This document shows positions 1 to 15,400 of a stretch of DNA of 64,000 bases, in pieces. The DNA comes from Lagopus muta (taxonomy: Eukaryota > Chordata > Aves > Galliformes > Phasianidae). The position numbers were made by a program, and so were the translations under genes. The notes under the pieces are model-generated. The model was given only the letters and a program-made list of their open reading frames with translations. It was not told the DNA's origin and did not search any database. How positions within the stretch are numbered: the first letter of the stretch is position 1; each line of letters opens with the position of its first letter. The stretch is from positions 6,092,001 through 6,156,000 of the forward strand of contig NC_064447.1 in the NCBI RefSeq assembly GCF_023343835.1. The letters run 5' to 3'.

Positions 1-2475
1 AAAACGAAGTTTAAAAATAGCCAGCATGCGTTCATTCACACAACCAAAAGTGGTGTTAGACCAATAAACTCAGCCACATCCTAATGTCCTTCAACAAGCA
101 AGGAATTCGGGCTTAATCTTGATTAGGGATCAATACTCATATTGCAAACACATGAGTTTTATTTTCTTCTTAATTCCTTGAACAAAGAATAGAGGATTTT
201 ACCTTCAGCAGTTTCCTACAAGAAACAAAAATAAACTGCTCTATTACAAAACAAAAAACCAAAAAAAAAAAACCACAAAAAAAACCAATACCTTGATCTT
301 ATCTGCAGTATTGAGAAGTTAAATCTTCAGATCTACAGAACGAAGTCCACTGTTAGAAGCCAGTTCAGATAACCATGATTGTTTTCAATGCTCCCTATCA
401 AGTACTGTCTCAACAGCAGTAGAAGATGCTTATTTATGACTAAAGTAGTTGTGAAACACACACACAGTGAGACATTTTAATTAACAATTACTCATTGCTA
501 CTGAAGTGATTTCAAATATTTATTTCTCAGCTGTGTACTAGGTAAATTGAAATGGTTTCTTTAGCTTTTCTATTTTCATTCAGAAGGTAATTTCCAGTCT
601 GTGTTCAACAACCTGTCCTCTCAGTCATAGCTGACATAATATTTTCAAATGAAAGATGGATAATGGCCTTTAATGAACGGTGGTGCTGAGCTCTGCAGTT
701 GTGCATGATTCACATCACAAACTACGCTCCAGTTAAATTTACGTTATTTCCTTGAGATGCTAGAGACCCATGAAGTAAACTGCTACTAATGGGCAGTTTC
801 TATATTTTATTGGCAGCGCAGGTAATAAAGCAAAGGAAATGAATTTGCACTGCAGAAGGATTTTGCTCCCTTGCCAGCACTCTCCTCTCACTTGAATAGA
901 GCTACCTGTGTGGAGAGGTACCAACACAAAGAAATCATTGGAACACTAATGAATTTAGAGCTTCCACAGTCAAGCTGGCCTGCTATAACTGACAAAGCAA
1001 GAGCCACCTGAGCGACCAACTTGGCCCCCCCTCTGTTCAGACAACAATATATTAGGAACTGTACTTAAAAGAGCATTTATATTTTCTTCCACTGTGAACT
1101 ACTCAAGGTACAAGAGCAACATTTCAAATCAAAACGTCTTCTCAATATCAATTTCACCTGAAGAGGTTGCCACTAAAATGTGACACTGATATTTCTATAA
1201 AACCCTTTAACAACAACAACAAAAAAGTATCTAAAAGTATCTTCTATGTAAGGTTGTGTGCATTTTTCAACTCACACCTCATCTGGCCCATGATTTTATT
1301 TTTATTTTTTGTCAAGGATGAGGTTTGGCCATGTTTTAGTTCATACTTTTGACCTTCATCTATTCCAATAAAGGGAAGATTGAAGACTTTCACTACTGCA
1401 TTAACAAAAGTTGGACTCATAACTGGTTAAGAAATTTTGACATGCAAGAGAACATGGTTATATACCCACACAATTACATTAGGTAATAATTCATATTTAT
1501 GGTTAAGCTTTCGAATTAGAAAGCTAAGCTAAATTTAGTAATTTACCTCATACTAATGTGTATTCCTTTTATTTCATATGCCTCATTCTATTTCCAGTTA
1601 TGGCTTAGAAACTTTCAACATTTAGTATTAATTATAAATTGACATTATTCCAAAGGCTGTACGCAGAGACCTTTAAGAAGCATGTCAAAAATGAGTGCCT
1701 CATCCAAAGCATTTATGAGATGAGATTTGAACAAGATATAAATGCAAAGGATTTCTGTATATCAGTTAATCAGATATTTTACCTAAGCATGAAAAAGGAC
1801 ATAATTTATCTTTTAATGTATCTTTACTGTTCCAAAACCCATCTGTCTTCACTACAGGGTCAAAATTAGCATCCCCCTGAAAATCCCTTTCTCTTGTTCA
1901 TGCACCCACAAAACCAGAATTTCAAGGAACCTCTTGGAGTCTCATAAATACCATAAATACCGTCTTACCTGGGTAAAAAGGTGTACTGCAAGATTTGAGG
2001 GATTAGATTTCCTTTGCTTGAGTAGGTTAAAATTCCCTGGCACTTCACAATTTTTAAAAAGTGAAAAAATAGCTAGAAAACAGATGCTTATAGCGAGTTT
2101 CCAACAGCTAATGCTGCAAAGCATAGCCAGAGTTGGAAAGCATCAGCAGCATCCACGTGACACTACACAAGTTCAGGAGCCCAGTGCACAGAATCCTTAA
2201 AAAGCCATCACAAGCTCTATGCAACATTAAAGTCTTAATGCTTATTTCAGCTCAAAAGCACTTCACCGAAATGTCCAACTCCACAGCTACTGTCAGTCAC
2301 ATTTACACCTTCACAGCAAAATCAGAACTCAGCCAAAGGACCTAGCAGTAGGAAAAAAAAAAATGGCCAAAAATTGAACCCTCGATGTTTTTAACAATTC
2401 ATATGGAATATGGTTACATGAATTCCTCTGCCCAGAAAATAAAGTGGATGGAAGCAAACTGCTGAGGAAACTTCA

Positions 2476-2537
2476 CTGATAAAAACCAAAGCTCCTGTAA
2501 AAAAACAAGCTTCCTGATAAAAACCAAGTCTCCTGTA
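2476..2537. repeat. Two-copy tandem repeat, 38-base period
   Basis: A 24-base block beginning CTGATAAAAACCAA and ending CTCCTGTA occurs at 2476-2499 and again at 2514-2537 with two mismatches. It looks like a small local duplication. Confidence 0.75.
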
Positions 2538-5500
2538 CTTCAAAGTTCATTACACCAACCTGTTCCACCTGACATACACTTAAGTTCTTGCAGCCTGGAG
2601 GGTCAACTGTATCTTGGGCTTCATCAGAAGATGAATGGCCAGGAGGGTGAGGGAGGTGAGCTCTGCTCTCATGATGCCCCACCTGGAATAGTGGTGCCAG
2701 GTCTGGGGTCCTGAGCTCAAGTGGGTCCATAAGAGGCTGTGAAGACGATCAGAGGGCTGGAGCATTTCTACCACAAAGAAAGGCAGGGCTGTTGAGCACA
2801 GAGAAGGATCTGGGGAGTTCTCACTGCAGCCTTCCTTAAGGGGGAGTACTTAAGTACTTAAGGGGGCTTATAAACAAGATAGAGATTGACTTTTCATTCT
2901 AGAACTATGGAAGGATGAACTTGTTATTCCTGATAAATGGCAACCTCCCATTTACACCACAAAACTACCCTCTGATCTCCCATCAGTCATCTCATCCTTA
3001 GCCTCAAATCTTTGAGTGGCAAGTCAATCCGTAAATGAACTGCTTTATGCTAATTGGGGCATTAAGATGAGTCAAGGAGATTGGCAGTCAGTCAGTTTCT
3101 CACTGACCCATAAGCACAACAGGAATTTTAATACCCACTTTACTAATTTAGCTGACCCAATCCTCTGCAGCACATTTACTAATTACAGCTTTAAATCCTA
3201 TAAAGAAGTTTATCTTTTATTATAATAGCCCATTACCAACACCAGGCAGTGGTATTGAACAGCTTTGGAAAACTGCCTCACTAGTAGTTTTTCAGAGAGT
3301 ATCTCCATTTCTTCCATAAACATTAAGGCATTGTTTGCCTCTCACAGTGTATTAACAAGGCATAATTAACTTTGTATCAGAAGCTCAGCCAAGAGCATCA
3401 GAACTGATTAGCATTTGTAATGAGATAAGAAAAATAAAATACTCAGAATTTCTGTAAAATAGAGATCCTTTTTAGTGCATCTCCAAACAAGCTCCTGAAG
3501 AGTGAAAACACTGAAGAATCACAAGTTGCTTTCCAGAAAGCTCCTAGCATGTCCAAAGTCATGGAACAGTAAGGAGAAATCAGAACAGAGAGGTCAAGTA
3601 AATCAAAGGATGAAGAAAAGATTGCAAAAATCCTTTGTGAACTGTTGATTCCCAGCAGAATTAGAGGGAAAAGATGCTTTTACTGTCTCCTATATTTCAC
3701 ATTCAAGAACGCAACAATCTTGGCAGAATCAACACTGGGTTTAGTTTCCTGTAATGGACATGTGTTACCAATCTTTCTATTTCTAGATGCTTGCTTTTCA
3801 GTCACGATCAGACACGTGGTGAACATCACTCCAGCAGAGCACTCAACCAGCAGGCAGGACTGGTGAGGTTGCAGCCCAACCTCCTTCCTCCTGGAGGAAC
3901 ACCTCTCTACCAGGCAGCAGTTGGGTCTGAACTCAAAAGGATATTCAGTAGGCCCATAGCAAAAGCAGCACCCTATTGCTAGTTACGGGTCACAGGTTCT
4001 GTATTAGCTCACCCTTGCAAACCCTGGGAATTGCACATTCTGGACTTGTCTCAGTCTATCTGTATAATGAACAGGATGTGGCTATTCATCTGGTTTCAGT
4101 TTTAGCTTGCTTCATGCAACTGTATGGTGTAAGGCCTATTGTTGCAGTAACTATGAGATATTTATGATTAATATGAAGTAGTAAGTAGTTATTGTGTATA
4201 AAATAATTTTGACCCTGAAGTAACAATGTCATGCAGAGTAGTTCAAACACAGGATGACAAACATCTTGAATTGTTGTCCCTAGTTTTACCTAGCTCCAAA
4301 ATTTGCTTGCACTTGAAGATTATTAGTCAAAGAAAAAAGAGAATATGCATCCAATATACACGTATATATTCTGTATATCTTACATAAGAAATTTAGCTAT
4401 AATGTGGCATTCCAGAGGTACAAAGAAAATAAGAGGCAAGTGCACATTAGAAAATGAGAACAGCCTCAGGTGGACTCTAAATTAGAAAACAGCACAATCA
4501 ACATCAGTGTCCTTCTTGCAAAAGATTCACTAGCTGTAACTCCCCATTCCTCACTGAGGAATGCTGCCTCTGCTGACCTTCAGACTCAGGTTAACAAACG
4601 GGTGAACATAGCAGCGGGGACAAAAGAAATAGGCACCAGGATGCATTCGAATAACAATTTTTACCATATTATGGACTAAGATCTTTCCTATACTGCTTTC
4701 TTTATCTGCAGTAATTATTCCTGGACTAATAACTCCTCGATTAGACTGCTAAGACATTAATTAAGGCAACAAACTCCTGTGTTAGCCTCTGCATTAAGTA
4801 TTTCTTTAGCCCATAAGCTGCACAAGGCCAGAGGGAGAGTGCACCTGAAAAATGATTTCAGATGGGGAAATTATGAGTGCCTGCTCAGATTTCAATTCAG
4901 GCAATTAAATAAAACCAGACAACTCGGAAAACACTGCACTGCTGAAAACAAATGCTTGAATTTCAAGGCTTCATTTGAATTAGGTATCTAAAATTAGTTG
5001 AAATCAAGTATAAGACGGTATATTATGGCTTAAGAATAAGAAAACAAACTTGTAATCAACAAAGTTAAACTGACTTTTAGCACTTATCTCTAAATGATAG
5101 AAAATCTGACACCAACAGTGCAGTGAAGACACCAGCTAAAAAAAACCAAAAACAAGCTCCTTCACTTACCTAACCATTATCCTTTAAAGTATTCATTTTG
5201 GAGACTCAACTATTTCCTGATTTTCTTACCCTCCTAGAAAGTTCTTGGAGAACCAGTTATTTGCTGATACCTGAAAACTAGATGACTAAAAACATCATCC
5301 TTAAACTATTAGACAGGGCTTGTGCATAAATGCCTGGCAAATTGTTCTGTCTTCTGCCTTTGAGTAGGTGTTCCTACTGTTTGAGATATAATAGTTAAGT
5401 GATTAGCATACATATGAGTTTGTGCTGCCACGAACATTCATACTACCAAGTACAAAAATGAAATACAAGAATGGTAAGCAACATTTTAATGTTTACTTTA

Positions 5501-5639
5501 GGCTGTACAAATATCACCAGCAGCCAACAGCTGCATAACGTATCACTCAAAACAGTTTTCAGCTTAGTTTTTTTTTGCACGCCAGCAGAGATAATAAGGA
5601 TCCCCTTTTACAGGCACTGCATTTTTCCACGCTTTGTTC

Positions 5640-5693
5640 AGGAGCCTCAGAGATTCTGAGGCCTGCAGGCCATGGGTTGGACACACCTGCTTT
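5640..5693 (-). mobile_element. hAT-like DNA transposon end (relic)
   Basis: On the minus strand the sequence reads CAGGTGTGTCCAACCCATGG followed by CCTGCAGGCC. This resembles the terminal repeat of Charlie-type hAT elements, which begin CAGGGGTGTCCAAC and are followed by a 'ggcccgcaggcc'-like stretch. The second end and the target-site duplication were not found, so it is either truncated or a chance match. Confidence 0.35.
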
Positions 5694-8189
5694 AAGATAC
5701 GTAGAGAGCACGCACAGTACAACACAGACAAGAATAGCATGACTTTCAGCAGCTCCACAGCTATACAGACATGACTCAAAAGCAGCATACACACAACTAT
5801 GCAGTGATTATGTACTGCAGTAAAGAAGCTGTACGTTAAAATAAAGCAATCGTGGATTTACGGAGAGCAACATAGGAAACATTTGGAGAACTTAGAACTG
5901 TGATGTTAGAAACTGTATGCGCCATTAAATGCCTTTTCACATGCATGCACACCTATGGTAGACTCCTGTTCTCCTACCCTCTTAAGAGCATTCCTCATAT
6001 ACAGCAGGATCTTGTAGAACACCAGGATTTATGTCCTGGCTAGCAAAAGGTTGGAACCCACTTAATTAAAAGCACAATAAATTTTTCAGTTGTCTTGTAA
6101 TTCATGTCTTGTAATTCAATACATTTGCTTTGAAATTCAGGTGTTTTAAAACACATTATCCAAACACCTTGATTTATTATCAGTTCATGTGAAAGAATAA
6201 AGGCACAGTTTGTGGTTTCACTGCTACAAAGGTGAACTCACTGCTTATCTGACATTTGGCTTTGGGACTCCTACCGTCCCAAAGCTGAAGCTTCACATGC
6301 ATCACAGGTCATCCTGTTTGCATTATGGTCTTCCAAATGCTCCAGAAAAACAAGTTCAACTCTCATTTTAGAGACCAGTAAGACCACAGGGGAGAAACAA
6401 GAAAAGTATATAGATTTAAATAAAACTATAACCACTGGCAAACACAGGGAGGATTCAATCCATGAGAACAACTGGCAGAGTTCAGTTAATCCCAAAGTTA
6501 CAGAGATTTAAAAATGTAAATAGTAGATTCTACTCATCAGTGTCCACGATGCTTCCTTATCTTACAGGTGAAAAAGTACATTTATTTCTGTTTTCTGAGT
6601 TCTTTGCTTACTTCTGACAAGCCTGGCTCACAGCATGGATTTCTGTATAACACTGCCTGAGGAAGCTACCTGAGCTCAAATAAAGCTCAAGTAATCTTAT
6701 TCCTTATACTTCTTAATTCCAGAAAGATAACCTGAACAGTAGATAACAGTAACAGTAGATGGTACACATACAGAAGGATACATTTTTTGCTACGAGTGCG
6801 GTAGCAAACAAAACACCTGAGGTACAATGACTGCAGGTAGTGTAGTATCATTACATGTATTTGAATGAACAGTTAAAGCACTCACTTTATCACGATGCCA
6901 TGAGCTAATCTGACGAGAAACTGGAGAAATAAATCACTTAGTTTAAAGATCATTATGATACATCCAATAACTTGACAAGCGTTCCATATAGAAAATCTTT
7001 TTTTGAGCCTAGCACAAGAAGAATACGCAACAAAGGAACCAAAACAAAGGTGAGGAGGTAATCAGCTTTAATTTCTCATGACACAGATTAACAGCAAAGT
7101 TCACCTTTTTGAAAAAGCTCCGCAAACAAATGGAAATGCAGCCCCAACATGAATGACAGACTGCACAGTGCTGTCTCAATACAGGAGCTGCCACACATGC
7201 TGAAAAACTGTCCTTCCTCACAGTCATTAAAACCATTTTTAGGACAGGCTGAATTATTTTGACTGAAAAAGTGCCATGACAATGTTATATGCTGTACATT
7301 ACAGAAGCACAGAAACCTTTGCTCCAGACAACTGCATTATTTATATAAAGCACCAGAATACTCTATGCTGCCCTATACTCAGAGAAAGAAGGGCTGTAAC
7401 ATATCCATGCTAACTGAATTTTATTAACCCCTTTTATTTAAACTCCCATCATAAAGGAAGCCCACCAGACTCAGAGCCAAAACCATCTTCACTGTCTGCA
7501 AAAGCATTTTTCATTTACTGAACTAAATGTGATAGATTTGTTAACTGTCTGTTAAGCTTCATTGTAATTAACAGTTAATAGAATAAATGCCCAGTGTCAT
7601 TTGACTGTCTACAAACCAGTACACATTCTACAGAAGACAAAGCCCTTAGGCAGGAGGGGCAAAATGTATTCTTAGTAAAGAAAACTTCACTATGTTCTTT
7701 GGCAACTAAAAGAGCTCCAAGAGTAGAAATAAGCAAAAAGGGGAGATCTGCTATGCAGACTCAGTTGAGATCTGCAAAGGTATTAAGCAACTGGTTTCAC
7801 ACAACAGGTAAGCTGTCCTAAAGATCAATACTTCACTTTAATTGGAGGACATGGATTCAAGAAACACCTACTGACCTGCAAGCATCTGCTTTCATGGTCC
7901 TCCAGCCATTAGGGCAGCACACAGAGACATGCACACTACTGTTAGAATCACCTCATCTTAGCAGAACTGTAAACCTAGAAAGGATCTTTATTTTAAATGA
8001 ATGAAAGTACTTGAGAAAATCACCACATAGTAGTATTTTTTCTTATTGTTCAAGTAATTCTTGGAGAGTTAAAAGTCTGTTAAAGCACTTCACAAGTAGA
8101 AGTGCACAGAGTCCCCTCTGCCAATCTAATACATTGAATAAATGAATAAAATGGTAATCAGCAGTTTTCCCTGAGCCTACCATACTGCA

Positions 8190-8740
8190 GCCAACAAAGC
8201 AGCCACTAAGGCACAGCAGAGGCAGGTTACTGCCTGCAGGACAAGGAGCCAAGCACTGTGACACAGCCAGCAGGACAAGGGCTGTGCCAGCCACAGCCCA
8301 GGCCAACATTACCTAAGCCGAGGAGTAGGGCAGGCTAGATACAGCAGCTAGGATTGGCCAAGAGCCCAGATCATCAAACAAATCCACAGTGACAACACAG
8401 CTCAGGCCAACAAGTCAGTCCACACTTCAGGCTCCAGCCTGATGACAGCACATAGGTTCAGGAACAGCCCAGTGGCAGCCAGACAGGTTCACCATGACAG
8501 AGGCAGTGGAAGAGCAGGAAATCAGCCCACGGGGCAGGGCCCAGACTCAGTGAGATCCATGGCACTACAAAGCCTAGCCACTGCCACACCAGAAGACAGC
8601 CCAACCAACAGAGCAGGGCTGAAGGCTGAGGTTAAACCAGCCCTGTGGTGTGGTTGGAGGCTCCAGGAAAGGCTGACCAGGGCAATTAAGACCTAACAGT
8701 GCCCTCAGGGCCTGGACAGCAACTGAATCAGAGCACTTGT
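8190..8740. other. GC-rich block of unknown origin
   Basis: About 550 bases with clearly higher GC than the flanks and many CAGCC, GGCAG and CCAGC words. No splice sites or convincing frame. It could be an old LTR or other dispersed repeat, but I do not recognise the family. Confidence 0.3.
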
Positions 8741-11700
8741 TCTAAGACCTACACTTTCCTCTTTACTGGTTTACTTGTTTCTCTTTACAGACTGCTTGAC
8801 TGCCTAAAATAAGGCAAAGACAGGAATTTCATCTTGCCTTTGATATTGCAGCTATGGCATACTATGGTGTGTCAGCTTGCTCTGACTCATCTGCATTGAA
8901 GTTTGTCCTGGATACGGTTTGCTTGCTCCATTTTGCACTTTATTTGTCTATAATCTACTCATCTTCATCTATCAAAATCTGTTAACCTTCTGCGGTCCTC
9001 CACTTCCAGCTTCTGCTATGCGTATTTTTTCACTGCTGTTGTTGCTTACAGCTGCGCTCAACCACTTTCTGCCCTACATATTGACTATCATGGTCTGTCT
9101 TTCTCTTTTCACCCCTTAATCTCTAAAAATATACTGATGAATAGGAATACATATCTCTTAATACACAGGTGAAATAGACTTAAAACCAGCATTTTCCAGG
9201 GACACTCCTAATAATACCCCTAAAAGGATCCTGCACCACCAATTCTTAGTTCTGAATACCAATTCAGATGCTAACTCATGCAGTAGGTGGATTTTTTTCA
9301 CACTATTTAAAATAACCAATTGTTAACTCAAGTTAGTTTCTCCCACTTACAAGTCTGAGATACTTTATACCATATTCCAAGAAATTAAAGACATTGCTAA
9401 ATAGTAACTCAGTGACTTCACATTCTCTCTTTTCTCAAACTTACAGCTCAAGAAGTTTTGAAAGCCCTAATGCTATTTCAGTCTATATAATTCAACAGAC
9501 ATAAATTGGCAACTACCTCATATAATAGCATCCTAATTTGAATGGGTTGAAATGAATACCCGAGGCAGACTCCAGAGCTCTCCTAAGAACAGAGTTTTCC
9601 TAACATTCCTAACATCTTCTTTACAAATGTATAAATAGTAGCCCTTGCATTTTCTTTCTCTTCTAGGTGATCAAATCCTAAATACTGGATGCAGAAAGCA
9701 TTAGCATTGAACTGCATTGTACTGCACAGTGGTAATGATCAGTTTCACAGCATTAAGTAACACCCTCCCATGCTGCAGTATCTCACTATGCTCAGTAATG
9801 AAGAACAGAAATTCTGATCAATGAACAGTATTTCTTCCAATTTCCTACCAGAGCTCTTGTAGCTAGGCAGTGCAGTTTTATGTCAAAATATAACATTTTT
9901 GTCTAGTCCTAAGACTGAAGATTTTTCAAAGTACTTTCCTTAAATACAAGATCACCAGCTATATGAAAGGAAAAAAAATAGCTGGTACAAGAAATCAAGT
10001 AAGTTCACCATACCTACCACACTGCATAACACTATACTAATCACAGGGACAAAAATGATCACTTAAGAGACCTGAGTCATTACTGAATTTTGCATTCAGT
10101 CTCCTGCTTCTTTACTTGACATCCCCAGAAGTTTTACATTTAAAATCTACACTGTGAAAACTTCCTGTTATTACTAACAGGAACATAGAAAGTACACAAG
10201 AGTTACTAAGCATAACATACTCTATGAGATATGATTCCACTTTGCTAATGAAGTCTACACGAGGTAAGACAGACTGGCATCTCCATACCCTTCAAATTCT
10301 AAGATGAACGGCTCTGCAAATGGAAAGCATGCAGAGTAAAATATATGAAAAATGGGAAACCAGTGTGGGATAGCCCAGCAGAATATGCTGCTGGACCCAT
10401 TTGGGTTCACAGCATAAAGTGCCAAATTAATTATTCTAGAATCATACGTAGAATTTTCTCCATCAGGCAAGGCCCAGTTTTCAGATGCCAAAAATTTATT
10501 AGCTACTAAATTGCACAAGTTTAAATTAAATAAAGCAAGCAGGGAAAAGTATAGGCAGATTTTGTCTGCCTGAGGATCAGGAGAACTGTTGCTACTCTTT
10601 CCTTTCCTCCAGTAACAGCAAGTTATTAGATCAGCTCAGCCATTCATGCATTTCCTAACAGCTGTAATAACATAAGCCAGCATTACACAGCCCATATTAA
10701 CAGTATGCCATCACATGGGTGCTGGCACCACGCTGACACAGCAGTGGTTTTTTGAAGGAAAAAAAAGCAGATCTACACCTTCTTAGTCAGCTCTCTGACC
10801 TGGCTCTACGTGGATGATACAGGTGTCCCACAAACGGAATGTGAGACTGCGTCATATGGAAAGAAGGGGAAAGGTAGGATGCAGCAGTGCTGATTTGAAT
10901 TAGTTTAAGCTGCTGTGTAATGACATGTACAGCTACTTATTTAGTAGCTTAAAGTGATTAGAAAATAAAGACTTGAATGAGTCAGGTTCTGTCAGACTGT
11001 ATGCATATGCAGAAATTGCACAGACGATCTCAATACGCACTTACGCTTGATGTTTCATGTTACCTAACTTACAGTATTAAGGGCAAGCTACACTGTGCTT
11101 TCTACATGATACACAAGTCTTTCAGTTCAGGCCTTTTAAAGAAAAGTGTGTCATCCACCTCTATTTTCCTAGCCAAAACTCCCAAGTTTTAAGTGGCTGT
11201 TAGATATTATTGACAAAAGAAGTAAGTTAATAGCAGAAAGATTTGATGAGGCAGTGGAAACAGCTACAATACATCAAAGATACAAAAACCTCAGAAAGCA
11301 AATGGAGGATCAGGTGAGTAAGTTCCTCAGCCTTGAGTACACAGATTAGCGCTGGGTTTCCCCAGGAAAGGCAGCCATAAAAGCCCAAGACAGAAAGACA
11401 CCATAATTCTCAATTTCTCTTGGTGACCATTGGATTTTGAGGAACAATGCCAACAACTCCTCTACAAAATTGCCACATCCCAGTGATTATTTCTCAAAAT
11501 TACTCCATAAGCATAGTAGACCTGTTCGCCAATAGAAAGTGGCCAAAAAAATGGCAAACTTCAGAATTCAAAAGCTTTTTATAAATTATACACTGATACA
11601 AAGAGTTATCATTCTTTTGAATGTATGCACTTGAGTAGCATATGTCTTTACCACAGCTTACTGATACTTGCAAAATGAAGGCAAACAAGCCCTCATTTGC

Positions 11701-11996
11701 TTCTGTCACAACACTAACAGATGTTGGAAAAGACAAAACAAGTGAACAAGACATATAGGGAAGGCTTGGAAGATGGTCCCTAGAAGAATGACAAATCTAT
11801 AGAGACAAGTATGCTCTGGAGCATGCCAATATCCACCGCTGGTGTAACAACAGCTCTCAGGTTATTTCTTCCATTTATGAAAACATAAACAAAGTGATAT
11901 GTTCTTCATATATTCACAGAACAACTCTCCATATTATATGTCTGGAATGCCCAAACAAAACTCAAAGAAATCAGATTTATATAGAGAGAATATAAC

Positions 11997-12016
11997 TTTT
12001 TTTTTTTTTTTTTTTT
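11997..12016. repeat. T20 homopolymer
   Basis: Uninterrupted run of 20 T. No retroposed body is recognisable on either side. Confidence 0.9.
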
Positions 12017-12389
12017 AAGTTGATGCAATGGCATCATGAGGCCCTCATATGTTTTGAGTCTTGGCATTCGAAACAAACACAGGTTTTTACTGGGGTAGAT
12101 CAGAAAAGGCATTTTTGTTTGTCTCTAATAAAAGTACAAGGGAATGAAAGTCTGACAGCAGTAGGTTTTAATGCAGAAACCTTGTATAAAGGTTTGTTCA
12201 GGAGAATGTGGCCAATTAAATTGATTTTAGATGTCACAGTGATGTTTCTGTCTTCATAAGAATACGTTAGCTTTTAAAGACAACATAAATTTTGTGTGAC
12301 GTTTGACAAGCTTACATTTACATGTTAGTATAAGCTAGGATGAATTGTTACAAGTTGTATTAAATTTTGCTGAACTTGGTTCCTTCCTC

Positions 12390-12406
12390 ATATATATATA
12401 TATATA
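12390..12406. repeat. (TA)n microsatellite
   Basis: Eight TA units. Confidence 0.9.
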
Positions 12407-15400
12407 GTTCATATATACTTGAGCTATACATTTTCAAAGCTGGGAGTCCCAGAATGAAGTTTGGGGAGTATTTTCTGTACAGATAAAAGTGATTGACAAA
12501 TATCCTGTATTATGCTAAATCAATGAGCTAGTTTTTGACTGGAAATGATGTTGAAAGCAATGAAATTACGGAAAGCAACTAATAAACAAACTAAAAAAAG
12601 CACAATCAATGCTATCCAGCACAATTTCAAGGAAATTTACTTCACATGATCACTGACTTCCTCAGGCAGAGAGTTTTCCAAAGTTTTGAAATGCAGATGT
12701 TTATCTGCAGCCTACAAATTTGCGTATGGCATTTAATTCCTAAATAAATAAATAACAAATTGACTTTCTATCTGAGTAATCAATATCAAGGGTGTCCCTT
12801 AGATCTATTATAGATCTATTACTGCTATTCCAGATCCATGTTAAGATTTAAACAAAAAATTAGAGTTGGTGCATAACAAAATCTGTTAAATTACTTATTG
12901 TCTTGCCACCACCTCACCTTATTTCCTTTCATTTTTTTTCTCCTAGCTTACTGTGACACTGATTGATAAAACTAACAGCACTAATTCTAAGTGAGATGCT
13001 TGGTAGGCAAAAGTGTTATGTAAAGATATGTATTGGTCTTCTGTATGAACCCATCTCCACTTTTCTACTTACCATTTAAAGTTTATGTTTTCCTTCCTCC
13101 TCTTCTCCCCAAGAAGTGAGGAAAGAAAATTAAAGGCATCATCTTATGAAAGATTCACACTGCTCTGAAATAGACTTGTCTGTTGGCACGATTTGTTACA
13201 GTTAAGGAAAACAGCTGGATATTTTCTTTTTACTAATACATCAAATGCCTCCTTATTTTAGAACAAGATTATATTATTAAATCTTCATATTTTTATCTTA
13301 TATCTGCAGGATTTTTATCTACAGAATAGATTTTTACAGTTTGGGTAGATTCACAACCTTTAAGGATCCTCATTCCACTGCCATAGAGATTCTGGCAGCC
13401 ATATGGATTCTTCCCACAGACACTACATGTAAAGGTTCATTTGAGCTATTCTGTTTCTTTCTGCTGAATGCTGTCTTCAATACTAACACAGAGTACTTTG
13501 TGATACCTTCAATCTGTGGGCAATTCTGCTACTTTGTTCTTGACTGTTATTTGCTGTCCATAATATTGTTTCAGAACTAGTGATCCCTCTTTCATTTTCA
13601 CATTTCATTTACTTGCTGCAGAGTGGCTCTGCTTTTGAGCTGTTTTTCAATATATTTAGAGGAAGACTCCAATTACTCCCTGCTCCAAGCCTTTCAGATA
13701 GATCTTGTATCCAGCCCATGCAGCAATTGCACCACCCAATGGAGCCCGGTGTGGAATCCCCATTTTTTCTCAATAACACATCAGAATTTACCTCCTATTA
13801 GCCTGACTAACCATGGCTTCAGAAAAAAAATGTGCTGAATTCAGTTTATGAATCAAACGTATGAAACAGACATAGTGGATTTGGCTTATATGCTTGGTGC
13901 CCCGCTTCTCACTGGATTTTGAAAGTCAGCACGTGTTCTGCCACATGAAAAGATACAGTATGGAATCTGTAAATGAGAGGAGAAGTCAACTAGACATTGT
14001 AATCCTGTTTAATGTTACTTCTTCCATCTCTCTAGAAGATGGAGCATCATGCTAAAATATTACAAACCAAAGAAACACAAAGTAGATAGGGCTATGATCG
14101 CTCCAGAGGAGAAATGTTCCAGAGGAGAAGAGTTCCAGCTACTTCTATCTCTTCTGTAGAGCTTCTCTGGGCAGATTCAGAACCTAATGGTCTTACCAGG
14201 CTCTAAAAATCATTTGGTGCAGAGCTTTTGGCTTCCTTTCCTTTGAGAGGAATCTAATTTATGCATGCAGGAACGGCATCAAGAACTGAACCAGCAGAAA
14301 CTAAACGGAAGTAATCAGGGAACTCCCTACTAAACTTCACTGTTGCTCTGACCTTAATTGCTAATGCAAACAGGAGCCAAAGCCTGAGTAAAGGAGTTCA
14401 CTGAGGAGACACAAGTCCTTATACCTCCCTCCATAGGACAGAGCACAGGAAATGACCATACAGCAGAGTAAGGTGAGGAGCCTGTTCAACTGCTACTAAC
14501 ATGTCCTTATAAAGCTTCTGTTTCATTATTTAAAATATTTAAAGCAGCCACTCAAATAATGTATCCCCTGTAATCAGTGACTGCACAAGCTTATCAAGCA
14601 TCAGGTTACACACGCATCAAGCAACACAAATACAATCCAGTATATAACATTCCTGGTACATACTCTTGTATGTTTAGAAACAAACAAGTTCTGAAAGAAG
14701 CAGCATGAAAATTTCTCCCTGTTCTATTTCAATTTGTAAATCAAATCAGTAAGTAAAAGGCTGTAGTTGTTCAGTCCAGGAGGGGAAAAAAAAAAAGCAA
14801 TCTAGACTATGCATTGCAAAAGAAATTTTTGCAAGACAAACTTTATTTTGCAAGGTTAGTAATAATACTGAAAATTGGCAGGTGTTCAAAGAATAGCCTG
14901 TTTGTTCAAGGCTTCAATTCCCTCACCAGTCTATCGTACATCAGACTTGACCAGAATCAGGTACAGGCTCTTCTGCTTAACAAGCTGTTACTCTTCTGCT
15001 GCTTATAAACACTTTCTTAAGACATCTTCTTCTTAAAAAGAAAACACCTCTGCCCTGTCTGTTGCAGTGATCATTCCCTGTTTGCTAAGAAAGCCAGCCT
15101 CCCTGCTTCCCTTAGAGAAAAGCTGTAAATCATGTTAGGAATTACAAGGTTGAAGTGGTTTAAATTTCACTGAGATGACTTTTTCTCTCTTTATTCACAC
15201 ATTTCCAGCAATGCTAGCCACATAGCAAGATAGCTTCTGAGCAAGTTTCTCATAAACAGATTTGCTTCTAACAAGAGTCATACACTGAGAAAAATCAAGC
15301 AGATCTGGATTACTTTGGTGCATAGAAACATTTCTGCACATGAGCCAGACAAGGCTTAAGAGCATGACGTTAACTGTTTGCTATAGAATCCAGTAAGAAG

